Source: Neocallimastix lanati (nom. inval.)
Taxonomy: Eukaryota; Neocallimastigomycota; Neocallimastigomycetes; Neocallimastigales; Neocallimastigaceae
Direction: 5' to 3'
Length of the DNA: 64,000 bases
Assembly: GCA_016946835.1 (NCBI GenBank)
Contig: JACVTC010000128.1
Span: 243,001 to 307,000 of the forward strand
Position 1 is the first letter of the stretch; each line of letters begins with the position of its first letter. The notes beneath the pieces were generated by a model. It did not search any database. It worked only from the letters and a program-made list of their open reading frames with translations, and was not told the origin of the DNA. The translations under genes and the position numbers were made by a program. Of the stretch, positions 49,401-62,627 are shown piece by piece.

Positions 49401-51186
49401 CTACTACATAAATATAGTTTTTACAATAAAAGCTAAGATTATATTAGTGTTTAATTTTTTGCAACATTTTATTATATCCAAAAAATTTCAATCATTACTT
49501 TAAATAAAAATGAAAATAATATTTGAATCGCAATTATGGAAATACTCAAAGGATACCATTTGCAGTAGAAATAAATAGTGAAATATAATTTATGTTATAT
49601 AAGTAATAAATTAAACCTGTTAATTATTACTAGATTTATAAATAATCAATATTTATATTTACTGGTTTTTGAAATAATATCAATTAAAACTTTTATTTAC
49701 TCTATGCATTATTATACATTAAGATTAATGATTAATCACATGTTTGACTTTGAAAATGTTAAAATTCAATTTTTTGCACATTTAATTTACTATTTAATTT
49801 ACTATGAAGTTACTCTGCTTTACAAATTTGGAATATTATATATATTATCTACTTATTAGAATTATATTTAATAAATAATAAACAACTTTACAAATTTGGA
49901 ATATTATATATTATATATATATATTATCCTATTTAATAAATAATAAATAACTTAACAAATTTGGATTATATATATTATCCTACTTACTACAATTATATCT
50001 AATAAATAGTTAATTTAAATAAGTTGTTTATTATTTATTAAAGTATAAACTTTAATTATTATATAATTATATTTAATATTAATTCTTCCACTGTTTTTTA
50101 GTATCTACATTCAATTGTTTAATTTTAAATAGTTATAATAATTATCATTCACATTAATAACTAAATCGATATACAAAACTATATAACAATTTTAAAGACA
50201 CAAACAGAAACTCCAATTAATACGGAATCTAATTAGAGTTAAACAAATATTTAATAGCTTAATACCAAAATCAAATAGAATAGTATAAATCACATAAATT
50301 TCTGTAATTATGACATAAAAATATACAGGTAAATTTATTTAGAGTAATACAAATAGTATTACTACTATCAATGATAACTTTATTATTAATTTATTATATA
50401 TAAATAATTTAATACTACTTAATTTTTAAGCAAATATATAACAATAATTATAATAATTAATTATAATTGTTATATTAAAGAATATTAAAAATTTATGGCG
50501 TTAAATTACAATTATGTAAAAGCCACATTTCTGAAAGGAACTTTTCGAAATACAACATTCATAGATATAATTTTTAAATAAATAAAATAAAACTGTATAT
50601 TTAATTTTAAAATTTAACAATAAATTAATGAAAATATGTGAGATCATGTATTAATTTATTATTACATATTAACATTATATTGAAATATATTGAATATTTA
50701 TATCATAGATATTTATACCCAATCATGTGCTTAAAATTTTTAAGCCATTCCAATGCAATAAAGTTTGAGTAATTTTTATATTCACTTTAATCCTTCTCTT
50801 TTAAAAAGTTGTGCCCTATTATATAACTATTTAGGTAAAAATACAGAAAGTGAATGAAAGAATTATTTGAATTGTTTTGCGCTTGATTTTTGTTTTGTCC
50901 TATTTTTTTTTTTTTTTTTTGAAGTCCATTAATAAATGATAATAAAGTTTTTAAAATTTTGAAAATTTATAAAATGACTTATTAATAATGGATGAGTAGT
51001 ATGTAGTGATGTGTATAGTGTATGTTATTAATGGTGTATTTAATAGTTATTTAATTTGTTTATATGGTGATATGAAATAATGGTATTAGTAGAAGTTTAT
51101 AGTTAAGTAAATAATAAGATGTAATATTATTGAACTTGTGACTAATTATATTAATTTATATATAATAATATTAAAAAGCATTAAAC
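49401..51186. other. AT-rich intergenic region upstream of eL15
   Basis: No supported gene. A 93-codon open frame at 49578-49859 is Ile/Tyr/Leu-rich and overlaps a tandem repeat, so it is not called. The part closest to eL15 (50720-51180) is less AT-rich and pyrimidine-rich in places (CTTTAATCCTTCTCTTTT at about 50786), as expected of a strong promoter region. Confidence 0.5.
49815..50005. repeat. Three imperfect tandem copies of a ~75-bp unit
   Basis: The phrase ACAAATTTGGAATATTATATA followed by TATTATC, TATTTAATAAATAATAAA and CAACTTTACAAATTTGG recurs at about 49817, 49890 and 49955, with decreasing similarity. Confidence 0.65.
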
Positions 51187-51801
51187 ATGGGTGCTTACAA
51201 GTATATTGAAGAATTATACAAAAGAAAGCAATCCGATGTTCTCGGATTCCTTGGTAGAGTTAGATGCTGGGAATACAGACAATTAAATGTTATTCACCGT
51301 GCTAGTCGCCCATCTCGTCCAGATAAGGCTCGTCGTCTTGGTTACAAGGCTAAGCAAGGTTATGTTATCTACCGTATCCGTGTCCGTCGTGGTGGCCGTA
51401 AGAGACCAAATCCAAAGGGTATTGTCTACGGTAAGCCAGTTCACCAAGGTATTGCTGAACTTAAATACCAACGTTCTACTCGTGCTACTGCTGAAGAACG
51501 TGTTGCTCGTAAGTGTGGTAACCTTCGTGTCTTAAACTCCTACTGGGTTAATGAAGATGCTACTTACAAGTACTACGAAGTTATTCTTGTCGACCCATCC
51601 CACAAGGCCATTCGTCGTGACGCTCGTATCAACTGGATTGTTAACCCAGTTCACAAGCACCGTGAAGCTCGTGGTCTTACTTCCACTGGTAAGAAGTCCA
51701 GAGGTCACCAAAAGGGACACAGATACAACAACACTTCTGGTTCTGGAAGAAGAGCTACCTGGAAGAAGCAAAACACTACTTCTCTCCGCAGATACCGTTA
51801 A
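51187..51801 (+). CDS. RPL15: 60S ribosomal protein eL15
   Basis: Single exon of 204 residues, the normal eukaryotic length. It starts [19 protein letters not shown] and shows the conserved eL15 landmarks [60 protein letters not shown] and the basic tail [18 protein letters not shown]. It is a structural part of the large cytosolic ribosomal subunit, binding 25S/28S rRNA. GC content is far above the surroundings, with strong use of CGT, AAG, GTC and TAC codons as expected for one of the most highly expressed genes. Open frames on other strands over it are by-products of this codon use. No intron is present. Confidence 0.98.
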   Translation: MGAYKYIEELYKRKQSDVLGFLGRVRCWEYRQLNVIHRASRPSRPDKARRLGYKAKQGYVIYRIRVRRGGRKRPNPKGIVYGKPVHQGIAELKYQRSTRATAEERVARKCGNLRVLNSYWVNEDATYKYYEVILVDPSHKAIRRDARINWIVNPVHKHREARGLTSTGKKSRGHQKGHRYNNTSGSGRRATWKKQNTTSLRRYR

Positions 51802-54460
<2,659 letters not shown>

Positions 54461-55336
54461 ATTTCTTTTAGTAGAGATGATTTCAATTCACACCATAAAT
54501 ACTTTTAATTTTTCATTGTATTTTCAATATATTTCATAAACTTTATAATTAAAATTTTTGAAAGTAAAAATTTTATTAAAAAATAAATTATTTTTATACT
54601 AATAATATATTATATTTTAATAAAGATACTTTTCTTGATGGAGTCCTTATCCTATATAAGATGATGAAACTTTTACAATAAAAGTCTTTTAAAGCTATTA
54701 CACCCTTTAAAATCGATACTTTAGTTTTTATAATTTTATAAAAATAAAAAAAATATATCTATTTCTTAAATAATACATTATATTTTATCATTAGAATAAA
54801 AAGCAGATAAATTGTTAAAAGAAACGAATCTCATATCTTGAAATTTTTTTTTTTTTTTTTTTTTTTATAATAATCTATTAATATTTGCAAATAATAAAAA
54901 AAAAATTTTTTATTATGGGATTTTAATATAAATTATTTAATATAAAGTAATATTTAATTGTTATAATAGAAATCATTGATAGCTTCAAGTAAAATAGTAT
55001 AATTAAAAACCAATTTTGAGATAAAGAGAAATAAAAAAATAAAATAAAATAAAATAAAATTCTAACTATCTATCTACCAAAACAAACAAAAAAATTTTTT
55101 AAAAATTCACTTGAACAAATAGTAAATATAGAAAAAAAATTTAGTGAAAATGAAATAAGTCTTCAGAAGTATAAATATTTCTATGATAAATATTTTTTAT
55201 TTTTTTTTTCCAAAACAATTAAAATATAAGATATATTAAGATTAATAGTATAATATATGAACTTCAAATTCATAAAGATATTAGTTTTTATATATTTAAT
55301 ATATTATAATAAAATGTCAATAAAATAAAATATATT

Positions 55337-55382
<46 letters not shown>

Positions 55383-55606
55383 TTATTCTTTGGACTATTT
55401 AACTTTTTTTATTTATTATCTCTATAATAAAAATTATGACTTTCCAAAAAAAAAAAAAAAAAAAAAAAGGAGAAAGAACAAACATTAATATTTAATAATT
55501 TGTATTGATAACTTTTTAACTATTAAAAAAATATAATATATTTAAATATTAAAATATTGGAAATATATGCAAGATTGATCATCAATTTTGTCAATTTCTA
55601 TTCGAA
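54461..55606. other. AT-rich intergenic region
   Basis: No gene seen. It contains T23 at about 54844, T42 at about 55340-55381 and A24 at about 55446. It may include the promoter and 5' UTR of the formin-like gene if the proposed first exon at 55607 is right. Confidence 0.45.
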
Positions 55607-55629
55607 ATGAATATTAATGAGTTCCTAAT
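55607..55629 (+). other. Candidate first coding exon of the formin-like gene
   Basis: ATGAATATTAATGAGTTCCT ends at 55629 before the donor-like GTAATT. It leaves phase 2, exactly the phase needed by the acceptor exon starting at 62628 (single G). This is only a phase-compatible suggestion: the exon is 23 nt, and no similarity supports it. Confidence 0.25.
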
Positions 55630-55721
55630 GTAATTATTGTACTTCATTGGCATTAAAAATTTAATATGTTATGATAAGATAACCTTTTTTTTTCTATTGA
55701 TATAATAATGATATTGAAAAT

Positions 55722-56086
55722 TGTTAGAAAATTAGTATTTTTAGTTTAAATTTTTAATTAACACTTTGTTCAATACTTTTATTTTATTATAATTTTAAAT
55801 ATTAAATATTAAATAGTATATTATAAATAAATAGGATATATTACAATAATATATAGTTTATATAGTTTATGATACAAATAATATAGTTTTAAAATTTTTT
55901 ATAAGCCTCTTTTATATTATTTCTAATAAGTCATGTATTTAATATAATAAATATGTACGTTCCATTGAATGTAATTTTTATGAATATAAAAATATTAAAT
56001 CATGTATTATTATTAAAAAATAGGTTCTTTAATAAAAATAAAAACTTTTAGTAAAAAAGTAAATATTTATTTACGATTTTTTGTCA
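55722..56086 (+). repeat. 5' LTR, 365 bp
   Basis: TGTTAGAAAATTAG at the start, TTTACGATTTTTTGTCA at the end. Matches 61905-62269 without a difference that I could see. Also recognisable in the relic LTRs at 26838-27138 and 29759-30083. Confidence 0.95.
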
Positions 56087-56100
56087 GATTAAGAGTCTCA
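56087..56100 (+). promoter_or_regulatory. Primer-binding site for minus-strand synthesis
   Basis: GATTAAGAGTCTCA follows the LTR directly. Its complement, TGAGACTCTTAATC, contains GACTCTTAATC, which equals the anticodon-loop region of the yeast tRNA-Lys(CUU) as I recall it. This points to a half-tRNA primer as known for Drosophila copia and Ty5, rather than a tRNA 3' end. The tRNA match is from memory and the host tRNA is not in the window. The same motif follows the LTR-like relic at 4250-4437. Confidence 0.55.
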
Positions 56101-56273
56101 GTGACTCTCTAGTGTTTTTAAGATACATTTATGTGTGAAAAATATATTGAGGAATTTAGTAATTAGTTATAATTAGTGTTGTCGATAATTGAGTAATCGA
56201 CAAAATAAATAAATAAAACTTTTATAAATAATAAAAAATAATAATAAACAAAAGAAAAGTAAATAAAAAAAAA

Positions 56274-59200
56274 ATGTCTGATGTAATCATTCATAGTATG
56301 GACTACGTCCTGACAGAGACCAATTATAAAGATTGGTACGAAGATTTCAAATTAGAATTAGATGGAGCCGGACTTGGGGAATATGTAGAGAGAGATATCG
56401 AAGAGATTATAAATGAAACTACCGCCAAGTATACTGATAAACACACCGGACTATCTGAAGAAGGGGAAGAGAAAATTAGGAAGCACAAGATGAACAACTC
56501 AAAGGTCATTAGTTTCACCAAAAGGTCTGTGAATTCAAAAATCAAAGCGTTTATAAAGAATAAAACAGAAGAAAAAAAATCAGCTTATGCATTAATAAAG
56601 TTACTAGAGAAAAAATATAAGGAAGAAGAACTGAATGAAATCCCCAAACTCTATAGGAAACTAGAAAACTTAAACGCCAGTAATGAAAAAGAAGTCATAA
56701 ACTATATTGATGAATTTTTGGAAATCATAGGAAAATTGAGCGAGCTAAATATAAAACTTAATAATAGAGAAAAGTTAACTTATTTATACAAAGGACTGCC
56801 CGAGAAACAAATAAACTTTCTAGAAATTAGATGCAGTATCTCTGACGACATTGATAAAATTTTAGAAGACATGAAAAAACAAATCAGAAACCGTCAGACA
56901 TATATTCATGAGGATGAAAAAGAAGTATCATTCATTTCCAGGAATGACAGCAGAAGTAAATATAGTAAATTGAATACTCACCATAATAAACATGGTAAAA
57001 GTGAATATCATCACTCTAAACATCATAATAAGGAGTTTGGCAAAAAAAGATATAGTCAAAATAATAATCATTATAGAAATAGTAACGATAATTTCGGTAA
57101 TAATAGTTATAATAGAAAAAATTATTCAAATAAAAAATACTGCTTTATATGCAATAATGAAAATCATCTAGCTTTTAAATGCCCGTTTAACCCTAAAAAT
57201 CCGAATAACAAAATAAAAGTCATAGCTAAGAAATTTAGTCAATTAAATCTGAGAGAAGATGAACTAAATGATATTGAATTTTGCTATGATAATGATACAT
57301 CATCATCTGAAACTGAAACAAGAGAAATTAACTCAATAGAAATTCAAAGTTTAGGAGAAGAAAGTGAAAATGAAGAAATTCCAGAAATCCCTCTATATGA
57401 AACCAATAATTTAAACTTCATCAACCGTCAACACACCCCAAAAAATGCTGGAAGAATAACCAAGAATATCTCAAGAGTTGATAACATTATTGATAAAATA
57501 ATTCCGCCAATAATTAACAAAATTGTCACAAATGACGAAAACAAGGAAATAATTAAACAATATATTGAAACTAATTCGTGTAATTGCATAGGTGTTCCAT
57601 CGTTGTTATTCACTATTGATTCTGGAGCATCAGTTCATGTTACAAATTCCATTGAATTCCTTAAAGATATAAGAGAATACAAAATAAATCTCATCCTGCC
57701 AAACAAAGCAAAAATTAGGATTACCAAAATAGGAACATTATCAGGATATATCAATAATAAACCTTTCGAAATAGAAGATGTACTATATTCCAAGGAACTC
57801 AACAAGAATCTTATTTCGTATAGTATTTTAAGGAAAGCAGGTTATCTAGCTGATTATATACTTATAGATGACAACATATATTTTAGACTCGCCAATAAGA
57901 ACCAGAATTTATTATGTATCGCAAAAGAAAATGATGCCAATATATGCAATATCATTGTGTCAAAAAGATGGAATATAAACAACGACCAAAATATTTATAA
58001 TCTTGAGCTAGACGACTATTCCGAAAAGATATGGCATTTAAGACTATGCCATTTTTATAACAATAACTTAAGAAAATATCTTGAAGGACACAATATTAAG
58101 AAAAGTAATTGTATTGACTGTGAAACTTCAAAATTAAAAAAGGCATCATTCAATAAATCTACCTCCCGCGCTTCAAGACCTTTGGAATTAATTCATTCAG
58201 ATGTGCTAGGACCTCTTAAATTATCAAGAAATAATTATAAATATGTAATTACCTTTCTGGATGATTATAGTCGGAAAAGCTGGATCTATTTGATGAAGAA
58301 AAGATCTGAGGTCACAGATATTTTCGCTCAATTTGTTAAAATGGTCTCCAATGAACAAAACTTAACTGTTGTTAAGATTCAATCAGATAATGGAAAAGAA
58401 TACACATCTAATAAATTTGTAACATTTTGTTCAGAAAATGGTATTCAAAGAAGACTTACCGTTCCAAGAAACCCCCAGAGTAATGGGAGAGCTGAAAGAC
58501 TTAATGGTACCTTGGAGAATGCAGTGAAAGTAATGTTAAACCAAGCAAAACTTAGTGAAAAATTTTGGGAAGATGCAATTAAAACCGCTAATTATATTTA
58601 TAATATAACTCCAAGAAGTTCTATTGACTTTAAAATCCCTGATGAACTTTATTACAAAAAACCGGTGAATATAGATAAATTAAAAGTCTTTGGTTGTAAA
58701 GCTTACTATTATATAGATCCAAATTTAAAAGAAAATAAATTTCATTCAAACTCAAAACCAGGTATATTTTTAGGATATGATATAAATGCAAATGGATATA
58801 TTATTATGGATTATGAAACATTAAAAACTCATGTAGTTCGAGACGCTGTTTTTGAAGAAGAAATTCCAGGAAATTTCAATCTAATAAACAAAAAACCTTA
58901 CGACGAAGAATATAATTTACCTTCTTTATATGCTGACGACGATATAGATGATTATGAAGATATAAATATTGAAGATAAAGAAACATTTGATGATAATCCA
59001 AAGTCACGTATATTTATTAATCCTATGTTATCTACTCAACAAACTTACACCCATATAAATAATAATGAAGACCATAACATCAATAATAAAAAAAGAAAAT
59101 TAGAAAAAGCCAAAAACAATGATAAAAATATGTCCAACACTAATATAACAGTTGAAAATACGAATAATAAGAATAATAAATTAAACAATACGGATAACAT

Positions 59201-59663
59201 AATGAATAACATCAATAATACATTTAATAACAAACATGACACGTCAAATAACACTAACAACACGAAAAAGTACATGAAAAATGATATTGATAATAAGAAC
59301 AATAGAAAAATTTTATTTGAGAATAATAATAATTTTATTAAAGATTTAAATATTAATGAAGATAAACAAAAATATGAAAATACTATAATAGATACTTATA
59401 ATAAAGATAAAATTATTGATAGTAATAATTCTAATCAAGAATACATGAAGAATAATAGAAATGAAAATAACGATATAGATAAAATAAACAAAGCTGCGAA
59501 TAAAAATATTCAATATTATAAAAATAAAATAAGAAAATCAAATTATAATATTTATAAATTAATGAATGGATTAAATGATGTAATCCAAAATAATAATTAT
59601 ATTAAAAAATTAATTGAAAATAACATACCTTTCAATGTACAAGAAGTAAACAAACAATTATAA
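56274..59663 (+). CDS. Copia gag-protease-integrase polyprotein, 1129 aa
   Basis: Gag occupies residues 1 to about 350, with a CCHC zinc knuckle at about 290-303 (CFICNNENHLAFKC) after an Asn/His/Lys-rich stretch that would bind RNA. The aspartic protease has LLFTIDSGASVHVTNS (active Asp at about 447). Integrase begins with an HHCC zinc finger (HLRLCHF, then CIDC, about 587-616), followed by the catalytic D, D, E in IHSDVLGPL, IQSDNGKEYTS and PQSNGRAERLNGTLENAVKV (about 641-750), then GCKAYYYIDP and SKPGIFLGYD as in the usual C-terminal GKGY-like region. From about residue 930 it becomes an Asn-rich linker. The frame ends in a stop at 59661-59663, before the reverse transcriptase. Gag, protease and integrase look intact. 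No separate gag stop is present, so gag and pol share one frame as in many copia elements. Confidence 0.93.
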   Translation: MSDVIIHSMDYVLTETNYKDWYEDFKLELDGAGLGEYVERDIEEIINETTAKYTDKHTGLSEEGEEKIRKHKMNNSKVISFTKRSVNSKIKAFIKNKTEEKKSAYALIKLLEKKYKEEELNEIPKLYRKLENLNASNEKEVINYIDEFLEIIGKLSELNIKLNNREKLTYLYKGLPEKQINFLEIRCSISDDIDKILEDMKKQIRNRQTYIHEDEKEVSFISRNDSRSKYSKLNTHHNKHGKSEYHHSKHHNKEFGKKRYSQNNNHYRNSNDNFGNNSYNRKNYSNKKYCFICNNENHLAFKCPFNPKNPNNKIKVIAKKFSQLNLREDELNDIEFCYDNDTSSSETETREINSIEIQSLGEESENEEIPEIPLYETNNLNFINRQHTPKNAGRITKNISRVDNIIDKIIPPIINKIVTNDENKEIIKQYIETNSCNCIGVPSLLFTIDSGASVHVTNSIEFLKDIREYKINLILPNKAKIRITKIGTLSGYINNKPFEIEDVLYSKELNKNLISYSILRKAGYLADYILIDDNIYFRLANKNQNLLCIAKENDANICNIIVSKRWNINNDQNIYNLELDDYSEKIWHLRLCHFYNNNLRKYLEGHNIKKSNCIDCETSKLKKASFNKSTSRASRPLELIHSDVLGPLKLSRNNYKYVITFLDDYSRKSWIYLMKKRSEVTDIFAQFVKMVSNEQNLTVVKIQSDNGKEYTSNKFVTFCSENGIQRRLTVPRNPQSNGRAERLNGTLENAVKVMLNQAKLSEKFWEDAIKTANYIYNITPRSSIDFKIPDELYYKKPVNIDKLKVFGCKAYYYIDPNLKENKFHSNSKPGIFLGYDINANGYIIMDYETLKTHVVRDAVFEEEIPGNFNLINKKPYDEEYNLPSLYADDDIDDYEDINIEDKETFDDNPKSRIFINPMLSTQQTYTHINNNEDHNINNKKRKLEKAKNNDKNMSNTNITVENTNNKNNKLNNTDNIMNNINNTFNNKHDTSNNTNNTKKYMKNDIDNKNNRKILFENNNNFIKDLNINEDKQKYENTIIDTYNKDKIIDSNNSNQEYMKNNRNENNDIDKINKAANKNIQYYKNKIRKSNYNIYKLMNGLNDVIQNNNYIKKLIENNIPFNVQEVNKQL

Positions 59664-60305
59664 TAAATATAATAATAATATTAAATTACTTTCCTATCAG
59701 GATAATCAAGGCAAATATGACAAAATATTGGATAAATTTCAAAATAGTCCTGATAAATATGAAAATTCAAATTATTCAAAAATTGATCCTGTTAATAAAA
59801 TTTCTAATGAAGTAAACAAAGAAATTTTAATTGAAAACAAAAATAATTCAATTGAAAATCCTGTAAATCCTGTAAATCCTGAAAATCCTGAAATCCTGTG
59901 CAATAAAAACCTAGATTTAAATGAAAATAATTCAAAAAATAAAAATGAAATTAAGTTGTTAGTAAAGAATAAAAAAAGTGAGGATTTAAATTTCAAAGAG
60001 AAAGAAGAAGTAAAAAATAAAACTAAAATTAAGATTTTAAAAAATAAAAAATATAAAATTACAAACGAGAAAAAAAATTTTATTAATGAAAAATTTTCAA
60101 TTATTGAAAAAAAAATTAAATAAATTAAATAATTTTAATAAATTTAATTTTGCCAAAAATAAAGTTATCCATAATAAGGATGAAAAATTTCGTACGAAAA
60201 ATTTTAATGAAGAATTTGATAAAAATTTGATTAAAGCTAATACCTAGCTGTAATAATAATATCAATAATGACCAAAAATTAATAATTAGAGTTAAAAGAC
60301 CAGGT
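59664..60305 (+). pseudogene. Frame-broken pol linker between integrase and reverse transcriptase
   Basis: Coding character (Asn/Lys/Glu-rich, no long homology) continues in the +1 frame from about 59654 to 60123, then in the +2 frame to about 60245, and returns to the original frame before the reverse transcriptase. The likely break points are about 59650-59661, the nine-A run near 60107-60115, and about 60230-60246. A small tandem repeat (AATCCTGTAAATCCTG) lies at 59863-59900. I read this as one continuous ancestral linker with three single-base disturbances, rather than a separate gene. Confidence 0.6.
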
Positions 60306-61910
60306 ATGCCGCTTGAAAATAATAAGCATAAAGTTCAGAAAATGGAGGAAATATCCAACATTACAAATAATAATCCAAAAGACTATTATGAAGCTATTAC
60401 TTGCGAAGAAAGTGAAGAATGGATTAAAGCTATATCTACCGAGTTGCAAAATTTAAAGGAAAATAATACAATGACCATAATATCAGAGCTACCAGAAGGA
60501 ATTAAACCACTTAGTCCTAGATGGGTATTTACGAAGAAATATGATGGGAATAACAATTTAGAAAAATACAAAGCAAGATTAGTAGTTAAAGGATATAATC
60601 AAATTGAAGGAGTCGATTATGAATTAACTTTTTCTCCAACACTACCAGTAGAAAGTTTGAGATTAACAATAGCATTAGCTTCTTTATTTAATTGGAACAT
60701 TCAACAATTAGATGTGAAAGGCGCATATCTCAATGCCAAGTTACATAATGATATCTATATGAAACTACCAGAAGGACATGAAAATTATAATGAAGGTTAT
60801 TGCAAATTAAATAAGGCACTTTATGGATTGAAACAGGCTGGTCGAGAATGGAACCAAACTATTAGCAAATTTTTGATCAAAAAAGGACTATATCAACTAA
60901 GAAGTGAACAATGCTTATTCGTTAAGTGGGATAATAAAAATAATGTAATATGTTTAGTAGCCTTATATGTCGATGATATGTTAATAACAGGTATTAAAGA
61001 AGAAATTTTTAATATTGTTAATATTATTAAGAGCAATTTTAAAATATCCAAGTTAGAAGAAATAAATCATATTTTAGGATTAAATGTTAGGAAAAATAAA
61101 TTCGGATATACAATTTCTCAAGAAAACTATATTGAAAATATTTTAAAGAAATTTAATATTAAAGAAAATCAAAAAGTTTCTACTCCATGTACTGGTGATG
61201 ACGTTAAACTAATTAATAAAACACCTTTTGATAAGACTATTTATCAGAGCGCAGTTGGTTGTTTAATACATGTATCTAAATCGACAAGACCTGATATATC
61301 ATTCTCTGTTAGTAAGGCATCAAGAAAAAACTCAAATCCAACAGTATCAGATTGGAACAAAGTAGTTAACATCCTTAAATATTTAAATCAAACTAAGAAT
61401 TATTGCATTTCATACAAAAACAAAGGAGAATTAATTGGTTACACTGATTCTGATTTTACTAGAGATTTATCAAATAGTAAATCCACTTCAGGAAATATTT
61501 TTTTCTTAGCCTCAGGACCAATCGCTTGGATGTCCAGACAACAGCAATCAGTAACAAGATCTACTGCAGAAGCAGAATATATTGCCCTTTCCGAAGCTGT
61601 AGCAAATGGTTTATGGATTAAAAATATGCTAAATGAAATGTTTAAAAAGAAATTTGTAATAAATTTAAATGGAGACAACAGAGCATCTTTATTTGCTGCT
61701 GAAAATTATGCTATTAGTAAAAAACTTAGACATGTAAGAGTTAGCTATCACTACTTTAAAGAAAATATTGAAAGAAAAGAAGTAATTTTACATTACATTA
61801 AATCTGAAGAAAATTTAGCAGATATTTTAACAAAAGATGTTAATAAAAATCAAATAACTAATTTTGCAAACAAAGTCTTTGATAATACTTTGTTTAGGGA
61901 GGAATGTTAG
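60306..61910 (+). CDS. Copia reverse transcriptase-RNase H, 534 aa
   Basis: Covers the complete reverse transcriptase: WIKAISTELQNLKENNTMTI, RWVFTKKYDGN, KARLVVKGYNQIEGVDYELT, FSPTLP, QLDVKGAYLNAKLHNDIYMK, LNKALYGLKQAGREWN, and the catalytic YVDDMLITG (about residues 222-230). RNase H follows, with GYTDSDFTRDLSNSKSTSG, STAEAEYIALSEAV, HVRVSYHYFKEN, LHYIKSEENLADILTKD. All catalytic Asp/Glu residues expected for both enzymes are visible. The frame runs past the polypurine tract and stops a few bases into the 3' LTR (61908-61910). Whether it starts at the ATG at 60306 or is made as the end of the gag-pol polyprotein depends on the frame changes upstream; the latter is normal for the family. Confidence 0.93.
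   Translation: MPLENNKHKVQKMEEISNITNNNPKDYYEAITCEESEEWIKAISTELQNLKENNTMTIISELPEGIKPLSPRWVFTKKYDGNNNLEKYKARLVVKGYNQIEGVDYELTFSPTLPVESLRLTIALASLFNWNIQQLDVKGAYLNAKLHNDIYMKLPEGHENYNEGYCKLNKALYGLKQAGREWNQTISKFLIKKGLYQLRSEQCLFVKWDNKNNVICLVALYVDDMLITGIKEEIFNIVNIIKSNFKISKLEEINHILGLNVRKNKFGYTISQENYIENILKKFNIKENQKVSTPCTGDDVKLINKTPFDKTIYQSAVGCLIHVSKSTRPDISFSVSKASRKNSNPTVSDWNKVVNILKYLNQTKNYCISYKNKGELIGYTDSDFTRDLSNSKSTSGNIFFLASGPIAWMSRQQQSVTRSTAEAEYIALSEAVANGLWIKNMLNEMFKKKFVINLNGDNRASLFAAENYAISKKLRHVRVSYHYFKENIERKEVILHYIKSEENLADILTKDVNKNQITNFANKVFDNTLFREEC
61896..61904 (+). promoter_or_regulatory. Polypurine tract for plus-strand synthesis
   Basis: AGGGAGGAA lies immediately before the 3' LTR. The relic has AGGGGAGAA at the same place (29750-29758). 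Confidence 0.85.
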
Positions 61911-62269
61911 AAAATTAGTATTTTTAGTTTAAATTTTTAATTAACACTTTGTTCAATACTTTTATTTTATTATAATTTTAAATATTAAATATTAAATAGT
62001 ATATTATAAATAAATAGGATATATTACAATAATATATAGTTTATATAGTTTATGATACAAATAATATAGTTTTAAAATTTTTTATAAGCCTCTTTTATAT
62101 TATTTCTAATAAGTCATGTATTTAATATAATAAATATGTACGTTCCATTGAATGTAATTTTTATGAATATAAAAATATTAAATCATGTATTATTATTAAA
62201 AAATAGGTTCTTTAATAAAAATAAAAACTTTTAGTAAAAAAGTAAATATTTATTTACGATTTTTTGTCA
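61905..62269 (+). repeat. 3' LTR, 365 bp
   Basis: Same sequence as 55722-56086 by eye, followed by the target duplication AAAAT at 62270-62274. Confidence 0.95.
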
Positions 62270-62627
62270 AAAATTAAATATTTTTAACATACGTACCCAT
62301 TACATTTCATTACATAATTTTATATATTTAGGTTAATTTTTTATATTACAACGTTCTTGCATAAAAAACTATAGTTAATTTAAAAAAAAAGTTTATTTAA
62401 TACATATTTTTATATAATTATTTAATTTTTTTTTTCTTTTTATTTTGTGCTTATTTTGTGTATTTTTTCTCCATAAAATACTTTTATTTATATTTTATTG
62501 TTTTTATTAACATTGCTAAATAAGATATTTTAGAAGAAATTAAATACAATATTCTTTTTTTTTATATAAAATTTTCAAAGATTTTTTTTTAACCTCAATT
62601 TGTTGCTAAATTTTTTTTAATCCTTAG
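62270..62627 (+). other. Probable intron remainder of the formin-like gene
   Basis: AT-rich and T-rich sequence without coding character, ending in a good pyrimidine-rich acceptor (TTTTTTTTAATCCTTAG) directly before the exon at 62628. No start codon in frame lies between the LTR and that exon. Confidence 0.5.

Larger units (their letters stand above)
55722..62269 (+). mobile_element. Nearly complete Ty1/copia LTR retrotransposon, 6.5 kb
   Basis: Bounded by 365-bp LTRs (55722-56086 and 61905-62269) that start TGTTAG and end TTTTTGTCA. They look identical base for base. A 5-bp target-site duplication AAAAT lies at 55717-55721 and 62270-62274. Inside are the primer-binding site (56087), gag-protease-integrase (56274-59663), a linker in changing frames (59664-60305), reverse transcriptase-RNase H (60306-61910) and a polypurine tract AGGGAGGAA (61896-61904). 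Integrase before reverse transcriptase is the copia order. Identical LTRs and a perfect target duplication indicate very recent insertion. It appears to lie in an intron of the formin-like gene and in the same orientation. Its coding capacity is broken by three frame changes in the linker unless these are sequencing errors. Confidence 0.95.

Noticed and set aside
49578-49859. 93-codon hypothetical protein
   Set aside because: Ile/Tyr/Leu-rich, overlaps a tandem repeat, no recognisable feature and no neighbouring exons.
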